Shown here: piece by piece, positions 35,241-46,059 of the stretch
How the letters are laid out: each line of letters opens with the position of its first letter
Numbering within the stretch: position 1 is the stretch's first letter
Source: Sesamum alatum
Lineage: Eukaryota; Streptophyta; Magnoliopsida; Lamiales; Pedaliaceae
NCBI GenBank assembly: GCA_034509735.1
Contig: JACGWO010000005.1
Location: forward strand, 17,101,264 to 17,165,263
Length of the DNA: 64,000 nucleotides
Direction of reading: 5' to 3'
Program-made: the position numbers and the translations under genes
Notes under the pieces: model-generated
What the model was told of the DNA's origin: nothing
Seen by the model: the letters and a program-made list of their open reading frames with translations, nothing else
The model's database searches: none

Positions 35241-35939
35241 AAAGGATGTTGGACATCCCCTATGCTTCAGCCGTAGGCAGCATACAGTATGCTGTTCAAT
35301 GCACTAGACCTGATGTGGCTTTCGCTTTGAGCGTAACAAGTCGATATCAGTCGTGTGCCGGGAGGCACACTGGAGTGCAGTCAAGACTATCCTGAAGTAC
35401 CTAAAATGGACTAAGGACGTGTTCTTGATCTACGGCGGTGGAGAGTTGATACTGGAAGGCTATAGCGACACTAGCTTCCAGTCGGATGACGATGATGCCA
35501 AGTCTCAGTCTGGTTATGTGTTCAGACTTAATGGTGGCGTGGTTACTTGGAAGGGTTCCAAGTAGGCTACCACGGCGGACTCCACCACAGAGTTTTTAAT
35601 ACATGGCAGCTTTGGAAGCTGCTAAGGAGTGGTTTGGTTGATGAGCTACACCCAAGGGTTGAATGTAGTACCTAGCATTGCTAAACCTGTAATTATCTTT
35701 TATGATAACAACCGGGCTATAGCGCTAGCAAAGGAACCGAGATCTCATCACGATCGAAGCATATTCTTAGATGCTACCATCTCTTAGAGAGATGGATAGC
35801 AGGACTGACGTTCGGTTGGACCGAGTCAGCTCCGCAGAAAACATAGCAAATCCACTTGCTAAGCCCATGTCGCACGTTGCCCATACTCACCATCTGAATA
35901 AGAGGTTCGAGGTCAATGGGTGATTGGCTTTAGGTCAAG
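35241..35939 (+). pseudogene. A1 RNase H
   Basis: Contains GYSDTSFQSDDDDAKSQSGY (first active-site aspartate) and YDNNRAIALAKEP. Broken by a frameshift near 35363, a TAG at 35563-35565 and further indels to 35900. The C-terminus lies just before the polypurine tract. Confidence 0.85.
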
Positions 35940-35947
35940 TGGGAGAT
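35932..35947 (+). promoter_or_regulatory. A1 polypurine tract
   Basis: AGGTCAAGTGGGAGAT immediately before the LTR TGTTGG. Priming site for plus-strand synthesis; the same sequence adjoins the LTRs of A2, B2 and B3, with one change in B1. Confidence 0.85.
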
Positions 35948-37058
35948 TGTTGGAATAGGTGACCAGAAAGCCAATGGGTTTGGCAATTTGTAACCTATCC
36001 GACAACTTGATGTGAATGTAATATTATTATGTGATGAATAAGATGAGTATTCGTCACCAATGGTACCTTCTTTGTTGCGCTCATCTTACATTTGTTAAAA
36101 TGGTGTTTAACTTATATCGCAACAAAGCCCACAGACCATGGATAACAACTCGTGCAGTTGGGCCACGCATTGGATGGTGGTCATGAAACCAACTGATTAA
36201 GAGTTGGGTCTGAAACGTTCCAAGTCGAGGACCTCGAGACAGGGCATCGAGAGTCCTATTGAGACTTGCGTCAAGAGTCGTGTTCATTGGATGAGTGCCG
36301 TGTTTCATCGGCGACAGGCGTGGGACGCCTACACGATCTTGATGGGTTGGTCGACTGGGATCGAGCCGACTGGACTGACTCGCAGGGATCATCATATGGA
36401 AGCCTTGGAGGCTTAGTCGGTATGATTGGTTTTCCCCGGTTCCGATAGTACGGGAGTAATCCTCAGACTTGAGGGATCATGGCAGTCGCGTGCACAGGAC
36501 GGCTGTATCTTGGATCTGGCAAGAGGTAATCATTCTGTAAGATGATTATCATAAGCCTTGTCCAGTGCAGTCGGAATGTGTAGCGAGGACGGTGGATTCC
36601 AAGAAGAGGATCCGTCCCTTGTCAGTATGTGATAGAGGTATCTCCTATGCACTCGGAGACACGTTCATGCTGTTCGAAGCTGTGGCCACAGTGGTTGGTT
36701 GAACAGGGAATGGTTTCCTGTGTCGACGCAATGAAGCATACGTGGTCTCGAGTATTAAGCATAGATGCCTAGTCAAGGATGGGAACCGATGCCCAATTCC
36801 ATACCCTAGACTAAGGCCGGGAGACGGTAGACGGAAGGATCGTACTCGTACAGAATCGGCGCCTAAATGTTCACGCCAATTCACCTAGTCTCTAGTGCCA
36901 TGGACCGTTGCTAGACGGCCACCCATGGTAACGGGCCCTTGTGGGACACGGGCCCAAGTCTAGCTGAGGGTGAACCTAAAGGGTCACACACAAATCACCG
37001 AGGAGGTTGAGAGATCGACTTGGAGTCAATCTCGAAGGATAAGATAAGTAATTGGATT
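35948..37058 (+). mobile_element. A1 3' LTR, first part
   Basis: Begins TGTTGGAATAGGTGACC and matches the solo A LTRs up to ATAAGTAATTGGATTACTTA, where it stops. The remaining LTR reappears at 48050-48921, after the B2 array, lacking about 230 bp. So B2 most likely inserted into this LTR and flanking DNA was deleted. Confidence 0.88.
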
Positions 37059-37103
37059 ACTTAATTGGATTACCTAAAGGTTGAGAGATCGACTTGGAGT
37101 CAA

Positions 37104-37733
37104 CCTGTGCGCGCGCGCTGGCCTGCTGGCCACCGGCCGCGTCCCTGCGTCGCGCGCAGAGCGCGCGCGCAGACGCGCACTGGGCGTGCCTGCCGGGCGG
37201 CGCGCGCAGACGCCTCCGTCTGCGTGCGCGCGCGCCTGGCGGCGCGCCTGGTGCCCGTCCGCGCGCGGGCTCCTCCGCCCGCCAGCCTTGCGCGCGCATG
37301 GGCGCGCTGCCGCGCGCGCGCGCAGACACCTCTGTCTGCCCGCGCGCGCGCCTGGAGGCGTTTCCATGCGCGCACGCCCGCGCGCAGCCAACCCGGCTGC
37401 GCGCTGCCCCTGCGCGGCCGGCAGCGCGCGCGCGCGCAGGCTTCCCATGCCTGCGCGCGTCTGCCCTGCCGGCAGCGCTCGGCTGCGCGCGGCCAGCCTT
37501 CCCGGCTGGCCGGCTGTGACGTTTTCTCGTTTTTCAGATTAATTCCCATCCCGATTCCCAAGAAAAACAGAAAAATACCAATATTCAGCAATTCACACGA
37601 ATTAAAAGCAATAAAATAACATGCTTCAAGAATCAAGAAATTCAAGATTTAATTACAACATGCTATTTCACGTTTCATGCTTAAAACGCACATAAACCCT
37701 AGGCCTATACACCGAACCGGGCTCTGATACCAC
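37104..37733 (-). mobile_element. B2 second leader and primer site (truncated tandem copy)
   Basis: On the minus strand the middle LTR is followed by a primer site (37719-37732, TGGTATCAGAGCCC) and a second copy of the B2 leader, nearly identical to 45450-46059 and including the GC-rich hairpin string. It ends abruptly at about 37104. An LTR followed by a leader shows that this LTR served two internal regions. Confidence 0.88.
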
Positions 37734-39723
37734 TGAAAGATTATGTGGATCGTCCCGGGAAAAGCGCGAATGCGGAAGCGCGGTATAATTAAAAAATTAA
37801 AACGGAATTTAAACATGCTTTTAAATTTAAAAACACGTTTCAAAGGGTGTGCCTTTGAAATTTTCCCGGGCATTCGGTGTATCTCATGAACGTTATAACA
37901 TAAAATAAATCATGGAGGCCATAGGGTTGAAAATTAAAGAGGGACGAAAATTTAAAACGAGACCTACCCGTTGTCGTTTTCGTCTTCAACGGCTACACGC
38001 GTTGTTCCCCGTTTTTTGCACCAAGATCCCTTCTTTGAGACCCTCTAATTCGTGACACACGATCCACCCACGTATCTTGCACGTCGTGCTAGCAACGAAC
38101 AAGTGTATAATTTTGGAGTGGATGAATCAATAACACATTATCAATTAATGGTATTGATTCATCAAGATTCTAATGTTCCAAGAACAAAAGAATCAAGAAA
38201 ACTATTTTCTTGAGAGAGAGAGAGGGCGGACGAGAGAGATGGGAGAGAGAGAGAAACCGTGTGTGTGTGTTGTGTGTGTGTGTTGGAGTTTCATCATCAT
38301 GTAAATTGTAGGATGCTAGGGGTTTATATAGAAGAGGAGTTTAATCCTCCTTAAACTCCTCTTTAAGAACTCTAATTTGATTAGGATTTTGACCTAGTCA
38401 AAGTCCTAGTCAAACTAGTGTTTTGACCTAGTCAAAACGATCCTAGCCATCCATCTCTCCCATTGATCTCAACCGTTGATTTAATTTAATTTAATGGAAT
38501 ATTTAAAACCTATTTAAATATTTCCAAGAGGCTAAATATAAATATTATTTAAGCCCATTAAATAAATTCCTTTGATAAATCCAATTTATCAATTTAATTC
38601 CTTCTATCAAATAGAAAGAATTATTTCTCCAAGAAAAATAAAGGTCCCGATTAAATCTAATTTAATCATTCCTTCACTCCAATATTTAATTCCAAATTAA
38701 ATATTTAATTGTGTGTGGATAGTGTGTGACTCTTTAGGTTCACCATTCAGCTAGACTTGGTCGGATTCCTAGAATCCGTCCGTTACCATGGGTGGCCATC
38801 TAGCAACGGTCCATGGCACTAGAGACTAGGTGAAATATTCAGGGATGAACATTTAGGCTCTAACAGTACGCTTGTCCTTCTGTCTTCGGTCTCATCACTT
38901 AGTGTCTAGGGCACGGATAACGCAGGTACCCATCTTGGACCTAAGTGTCGGTCTGTCCTCACTAAACGCCGCAAGGGAAACCTTCCCTTCTGTTCAGTCA
39001 CTGTGGCCACAGTTTTAGGGACAAGACCTAGAGCATACATGAGACTCAACTGTCAAAACCTATTGACAGGAGACAGATCCTTTCTTGGAAACTACTGTCA
39101 CTTTGCACACCAGGACTGCACTAGACATGGCTTATGACTACCAAAGAGAATTCTGGCAATCTCTCACCATATCTAAGATACAGTTCTGATGTACAGGTAA
39201 ACTCAGTAATTCCTCAAGTCAAAGGACTTGATCTGTACCGTTGGAACCGGGAATACTCGTCATACCTTGCAGACCATACTCAAGGTCCTCCGTAAGACGG
39301 TTCCCACGAGTTACCTCAGTCAGCTGCGTCCTAGCAGGCTAACCCACTAACACTGCTTAGACGATCCTCGTCACCCGTCGATGAAACACGACAGCAGATG
39401 CTTAGTGCAAGTCTCAAATGGAATCCCGGTACCCATTTTCGGGATTCCTTGACTTGGAGATTTCCGGACTTATTCGGGAAGACTGATTTCATGGACCTAC
39501 CTCCAAGCGTAGTCCCAGTCCTCGAAATCGAATCTCAGTCCGTGGGCTCTGTTTGCGTAGTGAACAGATATGGAAAAATAGGTGCAAGTGAACACAAACA
39601 AAGTAATGCCAAATGAAAATTCACTTCTTTATTCATTAATGATTTATCAAAACACCTATAATTGTCTAGACATAGGTTACATATACCCGCCAAAATTGGC
39701 TTACATGGTCACCTATTCTAACA
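37734..39723 (-). mobile_element. B2 middle LTR (3' LTR of the full element)
   Basis: 1990 bp, begins (minus) TGTTAGAATAGG and ends TCTTTCA. By eye almost identical to 46060-48049, differing by single-base indels in A or T runs and a few substitutions. Palindrome TTTCAAAGG/CCTTTGAAA at 37838-37860; TTGAC dyads near 38375-38435; TATA region TTTATATAGAAG near 38323. Confidence 0.93.
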
Positions 39724-40488
39724 ATCTCCCACTTGACCTTTAAAGCCAATCACCCATATGCCTAATCCCCATCTTCTCAAGATGTTGCGTATGAGCACTC
39801 TGCGACATAGGCTTTGTCAGCGGGTCTGCTGTGTTGTCTGCTGAGTTGACTCGGTCCATCCGAACGTCACCTCTTCCTACCATTTCTCTAAGAAGATGTA
39901 GCGTCTAAGAATGTGTTTGGAACGGTGGTGAGATCTCGGTTCCTTCGCTTGCGCTATTGCACCGTTGTTATCACAGAAGATGACAACGGGCTCGGCGATG
40001 CTAGGCACCACACCCAATTCTTGGATGTAGTTTCTCATCCAAACCGCTTCCTTGGCAGCTTCTGAAGCTGCTATGTATTCAGCCTCAGTGGTGGAGTCAG
40101 CAGTGGTTGCTTGCTTGGAACTTTTCCAAGCCACTACTCCTCCGTTGAGCTTGAATACATACTCCGATTGAGACTTGGCATCATCGTCATCAGACTGGAA
40201 GCTGGCGTCGCTAAAGCCTTCCAGAATTAGTTTTCCATTGCCATAGACTAAGAACATTTCCTTAGTCCTCCTTAGGTACTTAAGGATGCCCTTAACTGCA
40301 TTCCAATGTGCCTCTCCTGCACAGGACTGATATCTGCTAGTCACGCTCAAAGCGTATGCAATGTCAGGCCTGGTGCAGTGGACCGCATATTGGATGCTAC
40401 CTACGGCAGAAGCATAGGGGATGACTTTCATCTTTTCAAGTTCCTCATCAGTCTGCGGGGACTGTTTACTTGGACAACTTGATCCCAT
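39724..40488 (-). pseudogene. B2 RNase H and polypurine tract
   Basis: The polypurine tract lies next to the LTR (39724-39739). RNase H runs leftward with GFSDASFQSDDDDAKSQSEY, STTEAEYIAASEAAKEAVW, FCDNNGAIAQAKEP and HHRSKHILRRY. A lost G near 39898 (AGATGTAGCG; B1 and B3 have AGATGGTAGCG) breaks the frame, cutting off the last 45 or so residues. The 5' junction with RT also has a 1-nt shift near 40470. Confidence 0.9.
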
Positions 40489-41360
40489 GCCTCATAGGAA
40501 GGAACCCTCGTTTGGAGTTGTCCATTCGATATCTCTTTAGGACTTTCTCCATATACGAGTTTTGGGTGAGCCCTAACATCCTTTTAGATCTGTCCCTGAC
40601 AATCTGGATGCCTAGGATGTAGGATGCTTCACCCAAGTCCTTCATGGAAAACTTGGTTGACAGCCATGCTTTCGTGTTTCCTAACATTCTGACGTCATTT
40701 CCAATGAGCAGAATGTCATCCACGTAAAGCACTAGGAACACTTATGGAGCTCCCACTGACCTTCTTGTATACACAAGGGTCGGATTCGTTTTTGATGAAG
40801 TCATAACCCCGTATTACCTCATCAAATCGAATGTTCCAACTCCGGGAAGCTTGTTTGAGGCCATAGATGGACTTCTGGAGACGACAGACTTTCTGTTCTT
40901 CTCCAGCGACCGTGAAACCCTCCGGCTGATCCATATAGATCTCTTCTTCAACGAAGCCGTTGAGGAAGGCCGTTTTCACGTCCATCTGCCATATTTCATA
41001 GTCATACCATGCTGCTATGGCAAGCAGGATCCGAATGGATTTAGCCATGGCTACTGGCGAGTAGGTATCCTCAAAATCGACCCCGGGTCGTTGAGTGTAT
41101 CCCTTAGCTACAAGCCTAGCCTTGAAGGTAGTGACCTCTCCATCAACGCCGAGTTTGCGCTTGTAGACCCACTTACAGCCCACTGGCTTAACACCTTTCG
41201 GTGGATCTACAAGTCTCCAAACTTGGTTCTCGCTCATGGAGTCCATTTCGGTTTTCATGGCCTCAAGCCATTTCCCAGAGTCGATGTCTGACATCGCTTC
41301 CCCGTATGTCTTAGGATCGTTATCCAGAAGATCGGTCGCACCTAGAAATCCATATCTCAC
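40466..41360 (-). pseudogene. B2 reverse transcriptase
   Basis: Full-length copia RT: KARLVAKGYTQRPGVDF, motif A MDVKTAFLNGFVEEEIYMDQ, KSIYGLKQASRSWN, and motif C YVDDILLIGND (about 40720). A 1-nt shift near 40741 separates the palm from motif C, and a lost T at about 41360 separates RT from integrase. All catalytic motifs are present, so this copy shows what family A has lost. Confidence 0.92.
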
Positions 41361-42598
41361 GGAGGTCTGGATTCTCTAGTGGACCTTCGGAGAACGGGAA
41401 CGTTAGTGGTAACTGTGGGCGCTGACTGTATCGGAGCCGGCGGTTCAGGGGCCGGGGCTGGCCTGCCTTGAGGTTGTCCTTCATGCCTAGCATGTTGGAC
41501 TTCTCTAGGTAGGTCAGTCCTCCTAGTGTCTATCCTGAATCCTCTAGGTGAGGTTTCCGCGACTGTTTCTGATGACTGAGTTCCATCACTTGATTCCTCA
41601 AGGATCAGCTCATCAGGTTGGATATCCTCCGGGAAGCCTTGCTCCAAGAATACTGCATTCCTTGAAACAAATACCTTTTGTTCCAAAGGGTCATAAAAGT
41701 AATAACCCGCAGTTTCTTTAGGGTATCCAACGAACCTGCATAGGCTAGACCTGGATTCTAGCTTATCTCCCACTAACCTCTTGACGTATGCGGGGCTACC
41801 CCACACTTTCAAGTAGTTGTAGGATGCAGGCTTGCCGTGCCATATCTCATATGGCGTTTGGGTCACTACACTAGTAGGCGCCAAATTCAATAACTTGGCT
41901 GCCGTTTCTAATGCATAACCCCAAAACGATAGGGGCAATTTGGTAAAACTCATCATGGAACGAACCATGTCCAACAGGGTTCGGTTCCTCCTTTCAGAGA
42001 CGCCATTTAACTGTGGTGTTCCGGGAGGTGTCCATTCTGATATTATACCATGTTCCTTTAGATAATCTAGGAATTCGGCACTAAGGTATTCACCGCCTCG
42101 GTCTGACCGTAGGACTTTAATTTTGCAGTTGGTTTGATTCTCCACTTCAAGTCTGAATTCTTTAAACCTCTCAAGAGCTTCAGACTTGTACCTCATCAGG
42201 TAAACATAACCATACCGTGAATGATCATCGGTGAAGGTTATGAAGTAGGAGAACCCACCTCGGGCCTGCGTCCTTAGTGGTCCACACACGTCTGTATGGA
42301 CCAAGTCCAACAGACCTGTGGCAAGCCTGCTTTGTCCTACAAAGGGCTTCTTGGTCATTTTCCCTCCTAGACAAGATTCACAAGTTGGTAGATTACTCAA
42401 GTCCCCAACCTCTAGGTTCTTTGAGTCTACCAACCTTTTCATCCTATCTTGGGATATGTGACCTAGCCTAGCGTGCCACAGACGTGCGTTCCCGTTATTA
42501 TCTAATTTCCGTTTTGTGTTGAGCGTTAAGAACGAAATTCGTTTGTTGCAAGATATAGAGCCCATTATGTAATGTACCAAGTAGATGAGCAATTCCAC
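41357..42598 (-). pseudogene. B2 integrase
   Basis: 413 open codons. HHCC region HARLGHISQDRMKRL and CESCLGGKMTKKPF; DDE core with HTDVCGPL, FTDDHSRYGYVYL and NGVSERRNRTLLDM; then a linker rich in proline and glutamate (PAPAPEPPAPIQ) before RT. All three catalytic acids are present. Frameshifts fall only at its two borders. Confidence 0.92.
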
Positions 42599-43794
42599 AC
42601 CTCATCAAATAAAAGCAATTTTTTATTGATTTTAAACTCATAACCATTATTGTCTAACAATGGAATGGAAATGATGTTTTTAATCATACTGGGTACAAAA
42701 TAAACTTGCTCTAATTCTATGCTAATGGTATCACTAATAACTAAAGTGGCGGATCCTACTGCTTCTGCCGAGATGGCCTTGCCATTTCCGAGCTTCAGGA
42801 TCATGTCCCCGCTACTTAGTTTTCTGCTTCTTTTCAACACCTGCAGATCATTGCAAATGTGAGCTCCACAGCCGGTATCCAATACCCAAGAGGCAGAATT
42901 AGTGACCATGTTAACCTCAATCACAAATATACCTTGGTTTGAGAAGAGTTTGGGGCACTCTCTCTTCCAATGCCCTTTCTCACGGCAGTTGATACATATG
43001 TCATATGCCTTCGACTGTTGCTTGGAGACAACCTTTCCCTTTCCTTTGCCTTTCCCCTCTTTGGCAATGGGAACACTCTGAGTGTTCGTAGCTGCTATGA
43101 CTGCCTTTCCCTTCCCTTTCTTCCTTTTCCAACGTCCGGCGCCCTTGCCTTTCGTCTTGGAAGTAGAAGCACCTCCAAACAATACCGAAGGCGTGGACTT
43201 CTTAGTCGTTGCCTCGTATTGCACCAACATATTGATCAACTCATGAATACCCTTCTCAAGTGCATTCATGTTGTAGTTGACAATAAATTGATCAAAGGAG
43301 GGTGGGAGTGACTGAAGGATCACATCTATGTACGTTTCGTTATCGAGACCTGCCTTTAGGTCCTCGAGCTTTTCCACTAGGGTAAGCATTTTAACCCCAT
43401 GTTCTTGTACAGAGGATCCTTCTGTCATTTTAGTTCCAAAGAACGCCTTGGTCGCGACATACCTAGTATGCCGGTCCGGGACTGCATAGCAATCCTTAAG
43501 GCGAGCCATTATGGAAGGGACATCGTCTAGCCTTTCATATTGCTTCTGAATCTCATTGGTCATCGAAGCAAGTATGATGCTACGAACCTTCCGGTTATCC
43601 TTATGCCAAGTCTCGAACGTCTCACGTTCCTCTGGCGTGGATCCTTCCGGTAAGGTCCTAGGGAGAGGCTCGTCCATGACGTAGCCTTGGTTCTCATAAT
43701 CCAGGACTATCCTGAGATTGCGCAACCAGTCGTTGTAGTTGGTTCCATTAAATTTGTTTGTCTCAAGAATGGTTGAAAGTGGGTTCTTAGACAT
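42565..43794 (-). CDS. B2 gag and protease
   Basis: 409 open codons from the ATG at 43794. Copia gag with GTNYNDWLRNL, a basic KRKKGKGK stretch, the zinc knuckle CINCREKGHWKREC (about 42950-42995), and protease with SASWVLDTGCGAHICND (DTG at about 42880). The start is supported by a conserved splice-acceptor-like TTTTTCAACATGTAG just upstream. It loses frame at about 42610, inside the end of protease. Gag itself looks intact and could still be translated. Confidence 0.88.
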   Translation of the reverse strand: MSKNPLSTILETNKFNGTNYNDWLRNLRIVLDYENQGYVMDEPLPRTLPEGSTPEERETFETWHKDNRKVRSIILASMTNEIQKQYERLDDVPSIMARLKDCYAVPDRHTRYVATKAFFGTKMTEGSSVQEHGVKMLTLVEKLEDLKAGLDNETYIDVILQSLPPSFDQFIVNYNMNALEKGIHELINMLVQYEATTKKSTPSVLFGGASTSKTKGKGAGRWKRKKGKGKAVIAATNTQSVPIAKEGKGKGKGKVVSKQQSKAYDICINCREKGHWKRECPKLFSNQGIFVIEVNMVTNSASWVLDTGCGAHICNDLQVLKRSRKLSSGDMILKLGNGKAISAEAVGSATLVISDTISIELEQVYFVPSMIKNIISIPLLDNNGYEFKINKKLLLFDEVWNCSSTWYIT

Positions 43795-46044
43795 TTTAAA
43801 ATCTACATGTTGAAAAACAACGCGCGATCAGCAGAAAGTAAAGACGGTGGTTTGATAAAAAATAATTAAATGCTTGGTCTTTAGTCATTTAATCCTCCCA
43901 CTATTTATACGAAAACACGGTACTCTCAAACGTAGTTTTCGGGAAATCCTTTCCTAGTGGGCTTGGGATCCACAGCGATTTTTCCCATACCCCGCTTTTA
44001 CGATTCGCATGGAAAAGATCCTGTGGGAGGTATTCCATACCATTCTCGTTCCACGAGATTCCCAAGATTATTGCCTCACCCTTTTGCATGATCCCGAGGA
44101 CTCCAAGCGAATTATGCTAATTAGGCGTTAGACCCGACCCAATCGACCGAGCCATGGACCCACTAGTACCCCCACGACTCGTGAGACAGGTAGCAGCAGC
44201 CCATTTTTCGTTCATGACATAGTGCAGCTTCTTTTAAGTACAATAACGTGCCACGACTCGTGAGACCACGCTATTGACCTAAAACAGCTTCCTCACTATG
44301 CCACGGATTGGAAGGCATGGACAAACTCCTAGAGTTCATGTCCACTTTATCTAGGGTCTAATATTTCAACATTGGTCCAACCAATGTGAGAGTAATAATG
44401 ACCGAGATCTCATACTATATCCATACATTCATCCAAAAAATGCATAAATGAAATTCATCCATAGCAGTTATACATGATAAATAAAACCCATTCATCCATC
44501 ACAATAACCACATGCAAAATTAAAGCCTAGCACGCCCCTGTTGGATGATCACAAGCCCGAATCCTATGCGATCCACTGAGCCCGCAGTGGATCTATGGTC
44601 AATCTAGGGTTGGTCCTATACTATTACAATAATAGTAACCCAATCATCATTCTGATGGGCCTTGGTCTCTTTTTCTCTTTCTTCACTTCATGGAAAACGC
44701 CAAGGGACCTCCGGTCTGTGCTCTCCATGTGGTCCTTCCTTCTTCTCCACCAATTACAAAAATGGAAACCTCACTCCTAGTCTACTCTCATTACATATAA
44801 AAAAATTAGAAACCCCAGCGAAACCCCGGGGGGAGTACATAAGGAGGGAGGTAGAAAGCCTTATTATTCCAAGGCACTAGAAAGAGAGAAGGAGAAAGCA
44901 GTTAAAGAGGCACACAGGCCCAACAGTAAATTAAACCATACATTCGGTCTAGGGCTCGTGATCATCCATTTCCATCCAACACACATAATTACATGATCCA
45001 ATCACATAATCATAATATTCCAACAACACATGATTTCCAATCACATCAATCCAAGATGAAAATAAATGAACATGTGCGTAACGTGTGAAAATAAAATATA
45101 GGTATTGGCAATGTAAAATTTTTCGTTTTAGGAAAACCTTTCCTCATTATTTTAAGTAAAATAACCCCTGGGATTCCAAATCCATTTATTTTACTCCTAA
45201 AATAATGTCTTCAGGAATTTAGGAAAAATTGAACCCAAAAAACGAATTTTTTCAGAATTAATTCAAAATTAAAACTGAAAATAAATTTAAAAATAAAATT
45301 ACACTAGGGTTTCAAAACCCTAGCCAAGGACCCACCGGCCTTGCCGGGCGCGCGCGCGCAGGCCCCTGCCTGTGTGCGCGCGCGCCTGGCCGGCATCAGT
45401 CTGCGCGGCCTGGCGCATCGGCAGGCCGACGCGCGCGCAGGCTCCTTTGCCTGTGCGCGCGCGCTGGCCTGCTGGCCCTCGGCCGCGTCCCTGCGTCGCG
45501 CGCAGAGCGCGCGCGCAGACGCGCACTGGGCGTGCCTGCCGGGCGCGCGCGCGCAGACGCCTCCGTCTGCGTGCGCGCGCGCCTGGCGGCGCGCCTGGTG
45601 CCCGTCCGCGCGCGGGCTCCTCCGCCCGCCAGCCTTGCGCGCGCGCGCGCATACACCTCTGTCTGCCCGCGCGCGCGCCTGGAGGCGTTTCCATGCGCGC
45701 ACGCCCGCGCGCAGCCAACCCGGCTGCGCGCTGCCCCTGCGCGGCCGGCAGCGCGCGCGCGCGCAGGCTTCCCATGCCTGCGCGCGTCTGCCCTGCCGGC
45801 AGCGCTCGGCTGCGCGCGGCCAGCCTTCCCGGCTGGCCGGCTGTGACGTTTTCTCGTTTTTCAGATTAATTCCCATCCCGATTCCCAAGAAAAACAGAAA
45901 ATACCAATATTCAGCAATTCACACGAATTAAAAGCAATAAAATAACATGCTTCAAGAATCAAGAAATTCAAGATTTAATTACAACATGCTATTTCACGTT
46001 TCATGCTTAAAACGCACATAAACCCTAGGCCTATACACCGAACC
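43795..46044 (-). other. B2 leader between primer site and gag
   Basis: About 2.25 kb, non-coding. Paired palindromes CACGACTCGTG are at 44173-44183 and 44252-44262. A string of GC-rich hairpins fills 45337-45845 (over 75% GC in an AT-rich setting). Long open frames on both strands of the GC block are a composition effect. Confidence 0.8.
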
Positions 46045-46058
46045 GGGCTCTGATACCA
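46045..46058 (-). promoter_or_regulatory. B2 primer-binding site
   Basis: Minus strand TGGTATCAGAGCCC, one base inside the 5' LTR; initiator Met-tRNA complement. Confidence 0.92.
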
Positions 46059-46059
46059 C

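Noticed and set aside
37065..37645. Overlapping open frames of 90-184 codons on both strands in the GC-rich block (also 45304-45931)
   Set aside because: They are rich in A, R, G and P, open in several frames at once and follow the GCGC hairpin repeats; GC-rich DNA lacks stop codons by composition.
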